64,000 nucleotides of DNA. Origin: Mycolicibacterium lutetiense (GTDB lineage Bacteria > Actinomycetota > Actinomycetes > Mycobacteriales > Mycobacteriaceae). The DNA lies in assembly GCF_017876775.1 (NCBI RefSeq), contig NZ_JAGIOP010000003.1, positions 48,580 through 112,579 of the forward strand, written 5' to 3'. Below are positions 1-7,292 of the stretch, in pieces (position 1 is the stretch's first letter; the number at the start of each line of letters is the position of its first letter). Position numbers and translations under genes: made by a program. Below the pieces are notes generated by a model. That model had not been told where the DNA came from. It did no database searches and worked only from the letters and a program-made list of their open reading frames with translations.

Positions 1-2
1 CC

Positions 3-293
3 CCGCTGGCTGCCGATGTGCTCGCCTTGCACGAATGCGATAACCCAATCTGCGTCAAGGTGTGTGCGCCGGGGGCCGAGGTTCAGCATGTCGTTGCGGG
101 CACGCAGCAAGACAACATGTTGCGGATGGGCCGGGCGCGCCGTGGAGGTGGCCGGCCGGCGATCGCACGCCGCGACTGCGGCCGCCAAGCGCGCCGCGCC
201 CGGTCGGTGGCGCTTCGCGAAGCGGTGCGCCACGGATGGGATAGCGCGGCGGTGGAAACGGCGCTGCTGGGCAGTCAGCCACGACTGTTCTAG
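3..293 (+). CDS. HNH endonuclease, C-terminal part (cut by window edge)
   Basis: The reading frame is open from the left edge, so the 5' end lies outside the window. The visible 96 residues contain LHECDNPICV, the central H-x-C-D-N-P-x-C element of HNH nucleases, followed about 17 residues later by GTQQDNMLRMG. That layout matches the second half of phage-type HNH homing or packaging nucleases, which nick or cut double-stranded DNA using a metal bound by the His-Asn-His core. The first His half of the motif is outside the window, so activity cannot be judged. The Arg-rich tail would suit DNA binding. Confidence 0.7.
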   Translation, partial: PLAADVLALHECDNPICVKVCAPGAEVQHVVAGTQQDNMLRMGRARRGGGRPAIARRDCGRQARRARSVALREAVRHGWDSAAVETALLGSQPRLF

Positions 294-326
294 AAGACCA
301 GATAATCGATCACGGAAGGTCCAACG

Positions 327-692
327 ATGACGGAATACAACAGGCCCTACGTCCTTCAACTGGCGGTCGCCTTGATGACGCCTGGCCTTGATGACACCCA
401 CTACTCGAGTGTGCGTTCCGCCGCCGAAAGCAACGGAGTCTCAGCTGAGGAGCTCGATCGCGCGGCGTTCGTCGTTGACGGGGTCCAGAGGGGTGGGGTC
501 GACCTCGACGAGTGGATCCGACAGGAGTTCATCGTTGACGGGTGGCTGCACGGCTACGTGCCGTTGGAACTGGATCCTTCAGACCCGAAGTGGGCCACGT
601 GGAAGCTGGCCCAGTTCAATGACGAGCACTACAACGTCCAGACAGTTTTCAACCAACAGCCGGGCCGCTCCGATGAGCAGGACATTCGGTGA
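327..692 (+). CDS. hypothetical protein, 121 aa
   Basis: Not recognised. An ATG with an AAGG-type ribosome site just upstream (ggaaggtccaacg) opens a soluble, acidic 121-residue protein with normal codon use and no signal peptide or membrane segment. It lies 33 bases after the HNH gene, and its stop overlaps the next start in a GTGA, suggesting one transcript. The Asp/Glu-rich composition and size resemble many small phage or plasmid accessory proteins, but no motif supports a function. Confidence 0.6.
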   Translation: MTEYNRPYVLQLAVALMTPGLDDTHYSSVRSAAESNGVSAEELDRAAFVVDGVQRGGVDLDEWIRQEFIVDGWLHGYVPLELDPSDPKWATWKLAQFNDEHYNVQTVFNQQPGRSDEQDIR

Positions 693-1300
693 CCAGTCCC
701 GGAGATGGCCTACCCGAAAGACTGCGCCGATCTGCTGCTGGCGTGCGCGGTCGCTTCACCCGGCTGCGGGTCAGTATCGGACGCACCAGCTCTACACGGG
801 CGACGGCACTGGACCTCTACCAGCGGATCCCGAAAGCCTCGCTCAGTGTTGAGTGCTTCCACCGACCACCATGTCTCGCCGACGGTATTGCGTTCGCGCC
901 GTGCGGACCTGGCGGGCGCCGGCCAGAACGCATCGAGCAGGTCTTGAGCGAGCTGGGCGCGTACTGGAGACAACAACCTCATTTGAGGTTGGGCCAGATC
1001 GTGGACAGCTTCGCCAAGGCCCTGGCGGTGAAACTCGATCTCACGGGGAACCTGGACGCGGCAGCTCGTGAACTTGAAGACGACGCGCTACTCGGCATGC
1101 TCAGCACCGGGCACAGGCATCCGCATGTTGCCGCCTGCGAGTACCTGGATTTTGTCGAGAGGGTCGAGGATCAGCTGGGCGGCGGTGAAGCGGCTGGGCC
1201 GGAAATGACCGAGCCACAAAATGTTCAACGGAGGTCAGCGGGCGGCGGCGCTGGCGCCGACCAAGGCCGCCCACCACGTGGCAACGGCAACTTGTTCTGA
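689..1300 (+). CDS. hypothetical protein with a small RIEQVL...LRLGQ domain
   Basis: The GTG at 689 overlaps the upstream stop, implying translational coupling. The first 70 residues are Arg/Ser-rich and not convincing. Residues from about 77 on (RRPERIEQVLSELGAYW then HLRLGQIVDSF) read like the short helical proteins of the YihD/DUF1040 type, which typically have a PxRI...L...W...PdlRLGQ pattern. I infer that relation from memory of the pattern only. The last 66 bases overlap the converging gene at 1235-1873 on the other strand, so the C-terminus may be less reliable. Confidence 0.45.
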   Translation: MTSPGDGLPERLRRSAAGVRGRFTRLRVSIGRTSSTRATALDLYQRIPKASLSVECFHRPPCLADGIAFAPCGPGGRRPERIEQVLSELGAYWRQQPHLRLGQIVDSFAKALAVKLDLTGNLDAAARELEDDALLGMLSTGHRHPHVAACEYLDFVERVEDQLGGGEAAGPEMTEPQNVQRRSAGGGAGADQGRPPRGNGNLF

Positions 1301-1873
1301 AGTAGCGGCCGTATCCAGCTGGCGCTGCACCGCGGCGGCCAAGGCTGCTGCCGAGGCAGGACGGTACCCGCGCGAAACGAACATCTCGCGCAGATCGCCG
1401 AGCACACTTGCAGGAAGCACCGACGCCTCGGGTAGCTCTGCGAGGAAGGCGACCTCGCACCACAGTGCTCGCGCCATCAGCGGTGATTGGACTACCGCGT
1501 CAGCGGCATCCAGAGCAGGGTGGCTGCACCGTTTTTCGCCACTAGCTGCCGCTGTGGCGTGGTGGTGATCTGAAATCCAGTGCAGCGTGGCGGCGGCCGC
1601 GTAGTAGGCCGTGACAGCGGTGCCGGACGCTGTCACAACGACAGGTTCGATGAACGCGGTGGCGGCGATGTTCGGCCGGCCGCGCATGCCATCGAGGCTG
1701 ATGAGTTCGAAGCAGGCGCGTTGGATAGGTGCCGCTGGCTTGGGAGAAGCGAGGGGACGCAGATAGGTGTCGCTGCGTTTGGCATGGCTCAGCAGCGCGC
1801 GACTCGCATCGTCGTAGTCGTGATGCGTCGTTGTGGTGGCGCCGGTTTGAGCGGCGATCGTGAGCTGGTGCAT
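1235..1873 (-). CDS. hypothetical protein, 212 aa
   Basis: Not recognised. The frame is open much further upstream (to 2269), but the protein-like part begins at ATG 1873 (MHQLTIAAQT), 31 bases after the upstream gene ends. It is Ala-rich, soluble and mostly helical, and has a small His cluster (SDHHHATAAA). Its first residues resemble the start of the neighbour at 1905-2285 (MHRLTIERT), so the two may share a short N-terminal domain. It converges on 689-1300 with a 66-base overlap. Confidence 0.6.
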   Translation of the reverse strand: MHQLTIAAQTGATTTTHHDYDDASRALLSHAKRSDTYLRPLASPKPAAPIQRACFELISLDGMRGRPNIAATAFIEPVVVTASGTAVTAYYAAAATLHWISDHHHATAAASGEKRCSHPALDAADAVVQSPLMARALWCEVAFLAELPEASVLPASVLGDLREMFVSRGYRPASAAALAAAVQRQLDTAATSEQVAVATWWAALVGASAAAR

Positions 1874-1904
1874 GGCGAATCCGTCCCGGCCGGTAGTGGC
1901 GTGG

Positions 1905-2285
1905 TCAGCTGGCGCGGTGGAAGTGCCGTGAAGCTCCAGTGAGTTTGTCCCATTGCCGTTGCACGGCAGCTCGCTCGTAGCTGTCGACGACGGCGATGCC
2001 GGTGTCGACCGCGAGCGCACTATCGCGAACGACTTTGAGTGCAGCAGAGTCATCCTCGTGAGATGCGGCAGCGCCGAAATGTTCGATCGTTGCGGTCGCG
2101 TGAACGCGGCTGTCGTCGAGGGTGACCAGCTGCCAGCTACTGAAATCTGAGTGCATCTGGATCGTGTCGGTTTGGCAGTTCGCGTGCTCGACGTAGCGCT
2201 CAAGAGTGCACTTGGCATCGGCACCGTCGGGATGCTCGCTGATAGTAGTTCTGCGGTCGGTGCGCTCAATGGTCAGGCGGTGCAT
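1905..2285 (-). CDS. hypothetical protein, 126 aa
   Basis: Not recognised. I use ATG 2285 (MHRLTIERTDRR) and not the far upstream ORF start because the region before it codes in another frame for the 2327-2752 protein; upstream of it is GAAGGAGTTACGACG, a strong ribosome site. The protein is soluble and His/Asp-rich, and shares its opening residues with the downstream neighbour. It sits in a leftward run nrdH, 2327-2752, 1905-2285, 1235-1873. Confidence 0.6.
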   Translation of the reverse strand: MHRLTIERTDRRTTISEHPDGADAKCTLERYVEHANCQTDTIQMHSDFSSWQLVTLDDSRVHATATIEHFGAAASHEDDSAALKVVRDSALAVDTGIAVVDSYERAAVQRQWDKLTGASRHFHRAS

Positions 2286-2326
2286 CGTCGTAACTCCTTC
2301 GGTGTCGTCGAGCGGTGGACAACAGT

Positions 2327-2752
2327 TCACCCCAGGCAGGTGAGCGGGTGGCGTGGGTGACTGTGGGTGGCATGCGATGAGTTGGCACCGTGCTCGGCGC
2401 CGCGTGTGTTGATGCGTTCGACAGCTCGCATCGTGTCGTCGTGAGCTTCGTAGTGGGCCTCGCTGATGAGGGAATCCAGGAGTTCCTGGGCCTCGTAGGC
2501 GTCGACGTCTTCGTCGGTCCAGGATTCGGGGTACCGACCGATGTAGCCGGATGGCTCTTCGGAGTTCACGCAGCGCGCATTGGAGTTGGCGCTGGCGGGA
2601 CAGGAGTAGTCGCCGCAGGCGCAGAACGGTCCGGCGTAAGTGTTCGTGGCGGCCGCGTAGTCGACGAACATCTCCGTGTCCGGTAGCGCCTCGTTGTGAG
2701 GCTGGATCGGGCGAGGAGCCGACGACCAAGGGTCGGTGGTGCCGGTAGTCAC
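2327..2752 (-). CDS. hypothetical protein with Cys cluster, 141 aa
   Basis: Not recognised. The GTG start at 2752 overlaps the stop of nrdH in a GTGA, so the two are very likely co-translated. A Cys cluster, FCACGDYSCPASANSNARC, near residues 43-61 could bind a metal, and the C-terminal half is acidic then His-rich (HGANSSHATHSHPRH). No membrane segment is seen. Pairing with a redoxin makes a redox or metal-linked role possible but unproven. Confidence 0.6.
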   Translation of the reverse strand: MTTGTTDPWSSAPRPIQPHNEALPDTEMFVDYAAATNTYAGPFCACGDYSCPASANSNARCVNSEEPSGYIGRYPESWTDEDVDAYEAQELLDSLISEAHYEAHDDTMRAVERINTRGAEHGANSSHATHSHPRHPLTCLG

Positions 2753-3012
2753 GCGGACACCGCTGTGGCGTCAGCTGCCAATACCGCAGGATTGACGAGG
2801 GCCTTGATCCGGTCGGGGCGGAAGCCTGACCAGTGCTCGTTGCCGGCCACCACGACGGGCGCCTGCAGGTAGCCCAGGCTCATCACGTAGTCGCGGGCGT
2901 CACCATCTGCGGTGATGTCGACCTTCTCGAATTCGATGCCCTGCTTCTCCAGCGCCTTGTAGGTGGCGTTGCACTGCACGCATGCGGGCTTGGTGTAGAC
3001 GGTGATGGTCAT
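2749..3012 (-). CDS. nrdH: NrdH-type glutaredoxin-like redoxin
   Basis: This 87-residue protein starts MTITVYTKPACVQC. The C11-V-Q-C14 active site follows a beta strand exactly as in NrdH, and the C-terminal AGNEHWSGFRPDRI matches the WSGFRPD signature of that family. NrdH proteins are small dithiol carriers that pass electrons from thioredoxin reductase to class Ib ribonucleotide reductase (NrdEF). I chose ATG 3012 because GAGGAGTTAGAA lies directly upstream; an in-frame extension to GTG 3117 is open but atypical for the family. No nrdEF genes are near, so it probably serves host enzymes. Phages and plasmids often carry such a gene. Confidence 0.9.
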   Translation of the reverse strand: MTITVYTKPACVQCNATYKALEKQGIEFEKVDITADGDARDYVMSLGYLQAPVVVAGNEHWSGFRPDRIKALVNPAVLAADATAVSA

Positions 3013-3103
3013 TTCTAACTCCTCGTCAAGTGAATAGAGAAAGCATTCTCTGTATTCCTCTATATTAATATGCGCAAGGCATTTATGCAATAGCTTCAGC
3101 AAA

Positions 3104-3358
3104 TTAGTATCGGTCACTTAGGGCAATTCTACTAAACGGCCACTGGGTCCATTCACCACCTTTCGCAACGATCATCGCGGAAGGTAAGTAGCTCCTCCTC
3201 CTCCATGCAATTACCCTGCCCCGCAACTGCTCAGTATCACATTCGATGCGAACGGGCTGCGGTGTTGATCCCCCGTAGACGGTCTCGCTACTGGTCCTCA
3301 AGATTCGAGCTCCACCGTCCGCAGACTCTGGGATAGTTGCTATGTAGCAATCTTCCAT
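3104..3358 (-). CDS. possible small protein, 84 aa, lower G+C than neighbours
   Basis: Not recognised. ATG 3358 opens a plausible soluble protein with mixed hydrophobic and charged residues (for example GEWTQWPFSRIALSDRY at the end). Its third codon positions are clearly less GC-rich than those of the flanking genes, and the 90 bases between it and nrdH are AT-rich. This suggests a separately acquired piece. No ribosome site is obvious, so it could also be a chance ORF. Confidence 0.4.
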   Translation of the reverse strand: MEDCYIATIPESADGGARILRTSSETVYGGSTPQPVRIECDTEQLRGRVIAWRRRSYLPSAMIVAKGGEWTQWPFSRIALSDRY

Positions 3359-3463
3359 TTAAAGCCATCCGTGGAACCACGCCGGATCACTCAAGGGTTA
3401 GTTTCCGAATGCAAGACGCCATTACGGATGGTCGGCGCCCGAAATGGAGGTAACGCGAGGTGG

Positions 3464-3940
3464 TCAGTTCCAGTGGTCGATGCCGACGCTGATCCGGTGT
3501 CGGCCGTCTGCGTCGGTGTGGTGCTGTTCGTGGCGGGGCAGGGAGCGAAGTGCGGTGGCGACGAGGTCTGGCAGTTGGCCGGCGGTGGCGGTTTCGTGGG
3601 TGACGCTGGCGAGCCACACGAAGGGATCGGCGGACGCGGTGCGGGTGTCGGTCGGATAGATCGCGACGTGCCACCCAACGTGGACGTCGTGGGCTTCGAG
3701 GGCGAGTCGTTGGGCCAGGGGAGTGATGTTGGCGGCGTAGTCGCTGATCCAGAGCCAGTCGCCGGTTTCCAGCCGGGATTGGAAGTGCATGTAGCGGCCG
3801 CCGGCGGCGACCGACTCCAGTGCGATGCCGAAGCGGTGGTAGATCTCGTCGAGGATCCCGTCGTAACCGCGGCTGTCGGTGGGCGCGGCGTCCTTTCCGG
3901 TGCGGGATCGGCGGCGCGTTGGCCGCGCGAGGCTCAGCAT
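3464..3940 (-). CDS. hypothetical protein, 158 aa
   Basis: Not recognised. The first 20 residues are Arg-rich, followed by a well-structured alternating region rich in Trp, Tyr and His (RYMHFQSRLETGDWLWISDY and onward to VGWHVAIYP). It starts 7 bases inside the end of 3934-4167 (overlapping genes), so it belongs to the leftward group headed by the C5-methyltransferase. It has no signal peptide or membrane segment. Function unknown. Confidence 0.6.
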   Translation of the reverse strand: MLSLARPTRRRSRTGKDAAPTDSRGYDGILDEIYHRFGIALESVAAGGRYMHFQSRLETGDWLWISDYAANITPLAQRLALEAHDVHVGWHVAIYPTDTRTASADPFVWLASVTHETATAGQLPDLVATALRSLPRHEQHHTDADGRHRISVGIDHWN

Positions 3941-4167
3941 GGTGGCCGGCCAGTGATTTGGCAGCGGGTGGCGTGGTCGGGCACCAGGTGGCCGACGATG
4001 TCGTCGGCGATGTCGACGAGCTCGGTGAGCAAGTCGCGGACTTTCTCGTCCTGGGCAGCGTTGAGGTGGTCCCGGCTGCGCAGGTCGCAGAGCTCATCGC
4101 GCAGCGGGAACCAGTCGCCGAGCAGGTCGATGACGGGTCGAGTGATCTGGTGATCGGTGGCGGTCAT
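3934..4167 (-). CDS. hypothetical helical protein, 77 aa
   Basis: Not recognised. A small acidic helical protein (LRDELCDLRSRDHLNAAQDE then VRDLLTELVDIADDIVGHL) with ATG 4167 preceded by AGAAAGGCCCTC. It lies between the C5-methyltransferase (94 bases upstream) and 3464-3940 (overlap), probably on one transcript. The leucine spacing suggests a helical bundle or dimer. Confidence 0.6.
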   Translation of the reverse strand: MTATDHQITRPVIDLLGDWFPLRDELCDLRSRDHLNAAQDEKVRDLLTELVDIADDIVGHLVPDHATRCQITGRPPC

Positions 4168-4261
4168 GAGGGCCTTTCTGTGCAGTCGGGCAGAGGGGTG
4201 GGTTGGTGGTGGGCGTTCGCCGGAGGTGGGGGACGGGTGGTCTCCCCACCTCCGGGAAAGA

Positions 4262-5875
4262 TCAGGCCAGTAGGCGTATGGCGTGCCCGCCGAGCCATTG
4301 AGAGACGTTGCTGCTGACGGCGTTGCCGAAGCCCATGGTTTGCTCGGACTTGTTTCCCATTGCCCGGTAGGTGTCTGGGAAGCGTTGGGCGCGAGCGTGT
4401 TCGCGGGGGGTGAGCATGCGGAAGCGGCAGTCCGCCACGTCGATGGTTGCTCCTGAGACCAGTCCGGCCGAGTCGCGGGTGGCCACGGTGTGCAGGGGTT
4501 CGCGGGTGGTCTTGGCGTCGCCTTTTCGGAACGGAACGACCAGGCTGATCGGCGGCTGCTGCGGGCAGGTGGCGTTGGGTGGGACGGTCAGGGCCTGGTG
4601 ACCCCCACCTCCAGAGCCTGTGGTGACCGTGGCCAGCGGGTCGGCAATACTGGTCACGTCGGCGTGGTTGCGGAGCACCGTGATCCACGGCTCCGGGGTG
4701 AACAGGCCCTCGGTGTCGCGAGTGGTACGGGCCCGCATCGGGACATCGGTGGTGATGGCGGTGTCGTTCCAGGTTCCGCCAGCGGGCACCAGCATCGGGG
4801 GAATGGCCATCCCGTCGCCGATCTTGGTCGAGCGGGTCGGCATGGGGGCGGCAGATACCGGGTAGGACCGCGAGTCCCCGTCCGCACCATGGTTGGTGGC
4901 GACGATGGTCGGTTCGGCGAACATGTCGATTCCGGCCCGGATGCGTCGCATCGTGGAGGCGGCCAGCGCTTTGCGGCGAGCACCGATCCGCTCGCCCAGG
5001 TTGCTCCAGTCGATGGCGGCGGCCGCAGGGAGTACGAACGGTTCGACGATGCTGTGGCGGCAGGCGGCGTTTGGGCAGCGGTACACGTACTGCTGGCGGT
5101 ACTTGCCGATGCGGCGGCGGTCGGGGCGTTTCCACGATTGGACGGCGGGGTTGACGGCCTCGCACAGGGGGCACCAGGCCAGCGGTCGGGGCCGAATCTC
5201 GTCCATCGGCACGCCTTTACGGGCGAACAGAAAGTACATGCGGTCACGCCATTGCGGGGCGAACGGGTTGGTGTCGTCACCGATGTGGGCTGAGGAGACG
5301 GAGACGAACTGGTGGCTGTAGCCGAGGGTGTCCATGGCGGTGAGCCAGACGTCGAACAGTTCCCAGCGGGCTGCCTCGACCACGTTCTCGACGAATACCA
5401 TGTCGTAGCGGTGCACTTCGGTGGCCCGCACGACATCCCAGAAGGTGGCGCGGGTGCGGTCGCGGCCGGCAGAGGGGACGTGGCCCTCGTCTTCGAGAAG
5501 CGACAGCTGGGTGCGGGGCGCGGCGGTGCCGCCGGCGGGTGAGAGTTCGGTGCAGATGGGTGATGCCCACAAGATGTCGGTTTTGGGCATGCGGCGCATG
5601 TCGTAGTTGGAGACGTCGGCGATGACGTGGTCGGCGTTGGGGAAATTCAGGGCGTGGGTGGCGATCGCCAGGTCCCAGTGGTTGGCGCCCATGGCCAGCT
5701 GCAAGCCCGCGTTCTCCAGGCCGATGCTGGATCCGCCGAAGCCGCAGAAGATGTCGGTGTAGGTGAGCCCGGTCGGCTGGCCGCTGGGTCGCCAGTCGGA
5801 GTGTTCTGATTCCAGGGCGGTGCGGATGTCGGCGAACTGTTCTGTTGTGAGAGCGGGAGCGGCCACGATGTTCAT
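4262..5875 (-). CDS. DNA (cytosine-5) methyltransferase, phage-type
   Basis: Transfers a methyl group from SAM to C5 of cytosine in DNA. The 537 residues show motif I FCGFGGSSIGL (43-53), motif IV with the catalytic cysteine SPICTELSP (C108), motif VI ENV (163-165), motif VIII QWRDR (208-212) and a terminal GNAVSSNVSQWLG (motif X). The usual Pro before the catalytic Cys is Ile, which is uncommon. A four-Cys zinc-ribbon-like insert (C235, C238, C267, C272) lies at the start of the variable target-recognition region. The gene heads a leftward operon, and its promoter region carries two of the 18-bp palindromes described at 5923-5963, so it is likely under the same control as the PP-loop gene. 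No cognate restriction nuclease is recognisable. Confidence 0.88.
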   Translation of the reverse strand: MNIVAAPALTTEQFADIRTALESEHSDWRPSGQPTGLTYTDIFCGFGGSSIGLENAGLQLAMGANHWDLAIATHALNFPNADHVIADVSNYDMRRMPKTDILWASPICTELSPAGGTAAPRTQLSLLEDEGHVPSAGRDRTRATFWDVVRATEVHRYDMVFVENVVEAARWELFDVWLTAMDTLGYSHQFVSVSSAHIGDDTNPFAPQWRDRMYFLFARKGVPMDEIRPRPLAWCPLCEAVNPAVQSWKRPDRRRIGKYRQQYVYRCPNAACRHSIVEPFVLPAAAAIDWSNLGERIGARRKALAASTMRRIRAGIDMFAEPTIVATNHGADGDSRSYPVSAAPMPTRSTKIGDGMAIPPMLVPAGGTWNDTAITTDVPMRARTTRDTEGLFTPEPWITVLRNHADVTSIADPLATVTTGSGGGGHQALTVPPNATCPQQPPISLVVPFRKGDAKTTREPLHTVATRDSAGLVSGATIDVADCRFRMLTPREHARAQRFPDTYRAMGNKSEQTMGFGNAVSSNVSQWLGGHAIRLLA

Positions 5876-5922
5876 GCGATTACCTCACGGGGGAGTGGTG
5901 CGAAGGTGGGGGCGTTTCTGGG

Positions 5923-5963
5923 TGTTGGCTATAGTCTACACCTACTGTTGCTCATAGGCAACA
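5923..5963. promoter_or_regulatory. tandem operator pair, 18-bp palindromes (site 1)
   Basis: Two copies of an 18-bp palindromic element, TGTTGGCTATAGTCTACA (5923-5940) and TGTTGCTCATAGGCAACA (5946-5963), separated by 5 bp, giving a 23-bp centre-to-centre spacing. They sit 48-88 bases upstream of the C5-methyltransferase start. The same pair with the same spacing occurs at 7229-7269 and 10615-10655. The GNCTATAG core resembles the C-boxes bound by restriction-modification controller proteins, so the nearby XRE protein (8572-8811) is the probable ligand. Confidence 0.75.
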
Positions 5964-6037
5964 CTTGGTTAGCTACTGATTCACTGCGTTTCGCGCGAGT
6001 CATGTTGTCGCACAGCGCACTCAGCGGCGCCCGATAC

Positions 6038-6301
6038 TCAGTCCGCTGGTCCCCACGAGCTGGTGTAGGTCACGATGGTGCGGGATACGACTTGCACGTA
6101 TCCGGCCGGGAAGCCCCAGTACTGCGCTTCGGGATGGGTGGCCCACTGACGTGCCTGGGTCTCGTTGGGAGCTTCGGTGATCTGCCCGCGCTTGGATGTG
6201 AGCGCAGGAGAGTCGCGCAGCCAGCGCACGCCCCACAAGGTCCGCTCGACACGCTTGCCGTGCTCGGGCCGCCCGGGGAGGTCGAATAGGGGAAGGGTCA
6301 T
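6038..6301 (-). CDS. hypothetical protein, 87 aa
   Basis: Not recognised. ATG 6301 overlaps the stop of 6298-7083 (ATGA), so it is translationally coupled to that gene. It opens MTLPLFDLPGRP, a short Leu-Phe-Asp motif also seen at the ends of other proteins in this plasmid (QLALFDL at the end of 16032-16298). The C-terminal half has several aromatic residues (EAQYWGFPAGYVQ). Such LF-D motifs are seen in phage and plasmid proteins as possible clamp-binding peptides, which is only a suggestion here. Confidence 0.6.
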   Translation of the reverse strand: MTLPLFDLPGRPEHGKRVERTLWGVRWLRDSPALTSKRGQITEAPNETQARQWATHPEAQYWGFPAGYVQVVSRTIVTYTSSWGPAD

Positions 6302-7083
6302 GGTGCGACCGTGAAGAGTTCGAGTTGGCCGACCGGCAGCAGTCCGGGCATCACCTCGTAGGGGCGGTAGAGCCCTGCGGCGCCGTCGCTGAATTGCACC
6401 TTCACCTGGTTGGGGGTGATGTCTGCGACCACACCGGATTTCACAGTTCCCTGGCCGAGGACCACCTTGACGTGCTGGCCGATGCTGAACTCATCTAGCG
6501 AGGTAGCGCAATGGCCGGCGCGTTCATTCTCCGGGCTGTCCAGGTCGTCCTCGACCATGTGGAATCCCAGCGCGCGATCAAGGACTCGATCCTGCCATGC
6601 CTGGATGCGGCGTAGCTCGCGGTAGTGGGTGTCGACTTCTTCCTCGGTCGGGTGATACTTGGCGCCGTAGATCGGGTCGCCTTCGTTGCGCCTGTGGCAT
6701 TCGGCCTCCCGGCCGCAGCGGCACCAGTCGCGTCGGATGTTCTCGGCGTTGAATGCGCGACGTACTGCGCGGAGTTCGTCGGTGACATCCTGGGGCAGGC
6801 TGCGGGCGTACCGGTTGATTTGCGCGGTAGTGATTGTCACTGATTTGACTGGCGGTCTGCCGATATCGGTGGTCCACCATGGGCACACGATTTTCCCTCT
6901 GCCGCAGGTGTAGCCGTTCGCTAGCCATTCCGGCCCTCCGTCGATACGGCTACCGGTACTGCTGGAGCAGCGTGACATCAAGTCCGCGACACCTTCGGGC
7001 CCGAGTAGGCAGTCGCGCATCGCCCATCCACCGATCGAGCGCAGCAGCCACCGTTGGTCCTCGGTCAACGCCGGCCTGGCCAT
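6298..7083 (-). CDS. hypothetical protein with Cys-rich centre and SH3-like C-terminus
   Basis: No family name recognised. The 261 residues show CGRGKIVCPWW near residue 60 and WCRCGREAECHRR near 121-133, both likely zinc-binding. The C-terminal 65 residues (FSIGQHVKVVLGQGTVKSGV then PNQVKVQFSDGAAGLYRP) look like a small beta-barrel of KOW/SH3 type. ATG 7083 is preferred with AAGGG about 9 bases upstream; a GTG one codon earlier is possible. The promoter lies in the 7229-7269 operator region shared with the divergent PP-loop gene, so both are likely switched together. Confidence 0.65.
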   Translation of the reverse strand: MARPALTEDQRWLLRSIGGWAMRDCLLGPEGVADLMSRCSSSTGSRIDGGPEWLANGYTCGRGKIVCPWWTTDIGRPPVKSVTITTAQINRYARSLPQDVTDELRAVRRAFNAENIRRDWCRCGREAECHRRNEGDPIYGAKYHPTEEEVDTHYRELRRIQAWQDRVLDRALGFHMVEDDLDSPENERAGHCATSLDEFSIGQHVKVVLGQGTVKSGVVADITPNQVKVQFSDGAAGLYRPYEVMPGLLPVGQLELFTVAP

Positions 7084-7228
7084 CACGCATCACCCTTGGG
7101 GGCGCGATGGGTTCTGGAGAGCCTGAACAGTGCGGCGCGGATTCGCGAGTAACCACTTGCGGAGGGTCCGTGTGGATTTCGGGCATTAGTGGTCATGGGG
7201 TTTGGATCTCCCTTCCCGGCGCTTAACC

Positions 7229-7269
7229 TGTTGCCTATAGGCTACATCTACTGTAGCCTATAGGCAACA
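7229..7269. promoter_or_regulatory. tandem operator pair between divergent genes (site 2)
   Basis: TGTTGCCTATAGGCTACA (7229-7246) and TGTAGCCTATAGGCAACA (7252-7269), 5 bp apart. The pair is also one perfect 41-bp inverted repeat about its centre. It lies between the leftward gene starting at 7083 and the PP-loop gene starting at 7293, only 23 bases from the latter, so a bound regulator would affect both promoters. Confidence 0.8.
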
Positions 7270-7292
7270 GAAGCAAGAGGGAGGCGGCCGGA

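Noticed and set aside
1235..2269. 344-residue version of the 1235-1873 gene
   Set aside because: The added part overlaps 1905-2285 in another frame and has Ser/Thr/Arg shadow composition.
2749..3117. 122-residue extended form of NrdH
   Set aside because: The family starts at MTITVYTKP and a strong ribosome site is right before ATG 3012.
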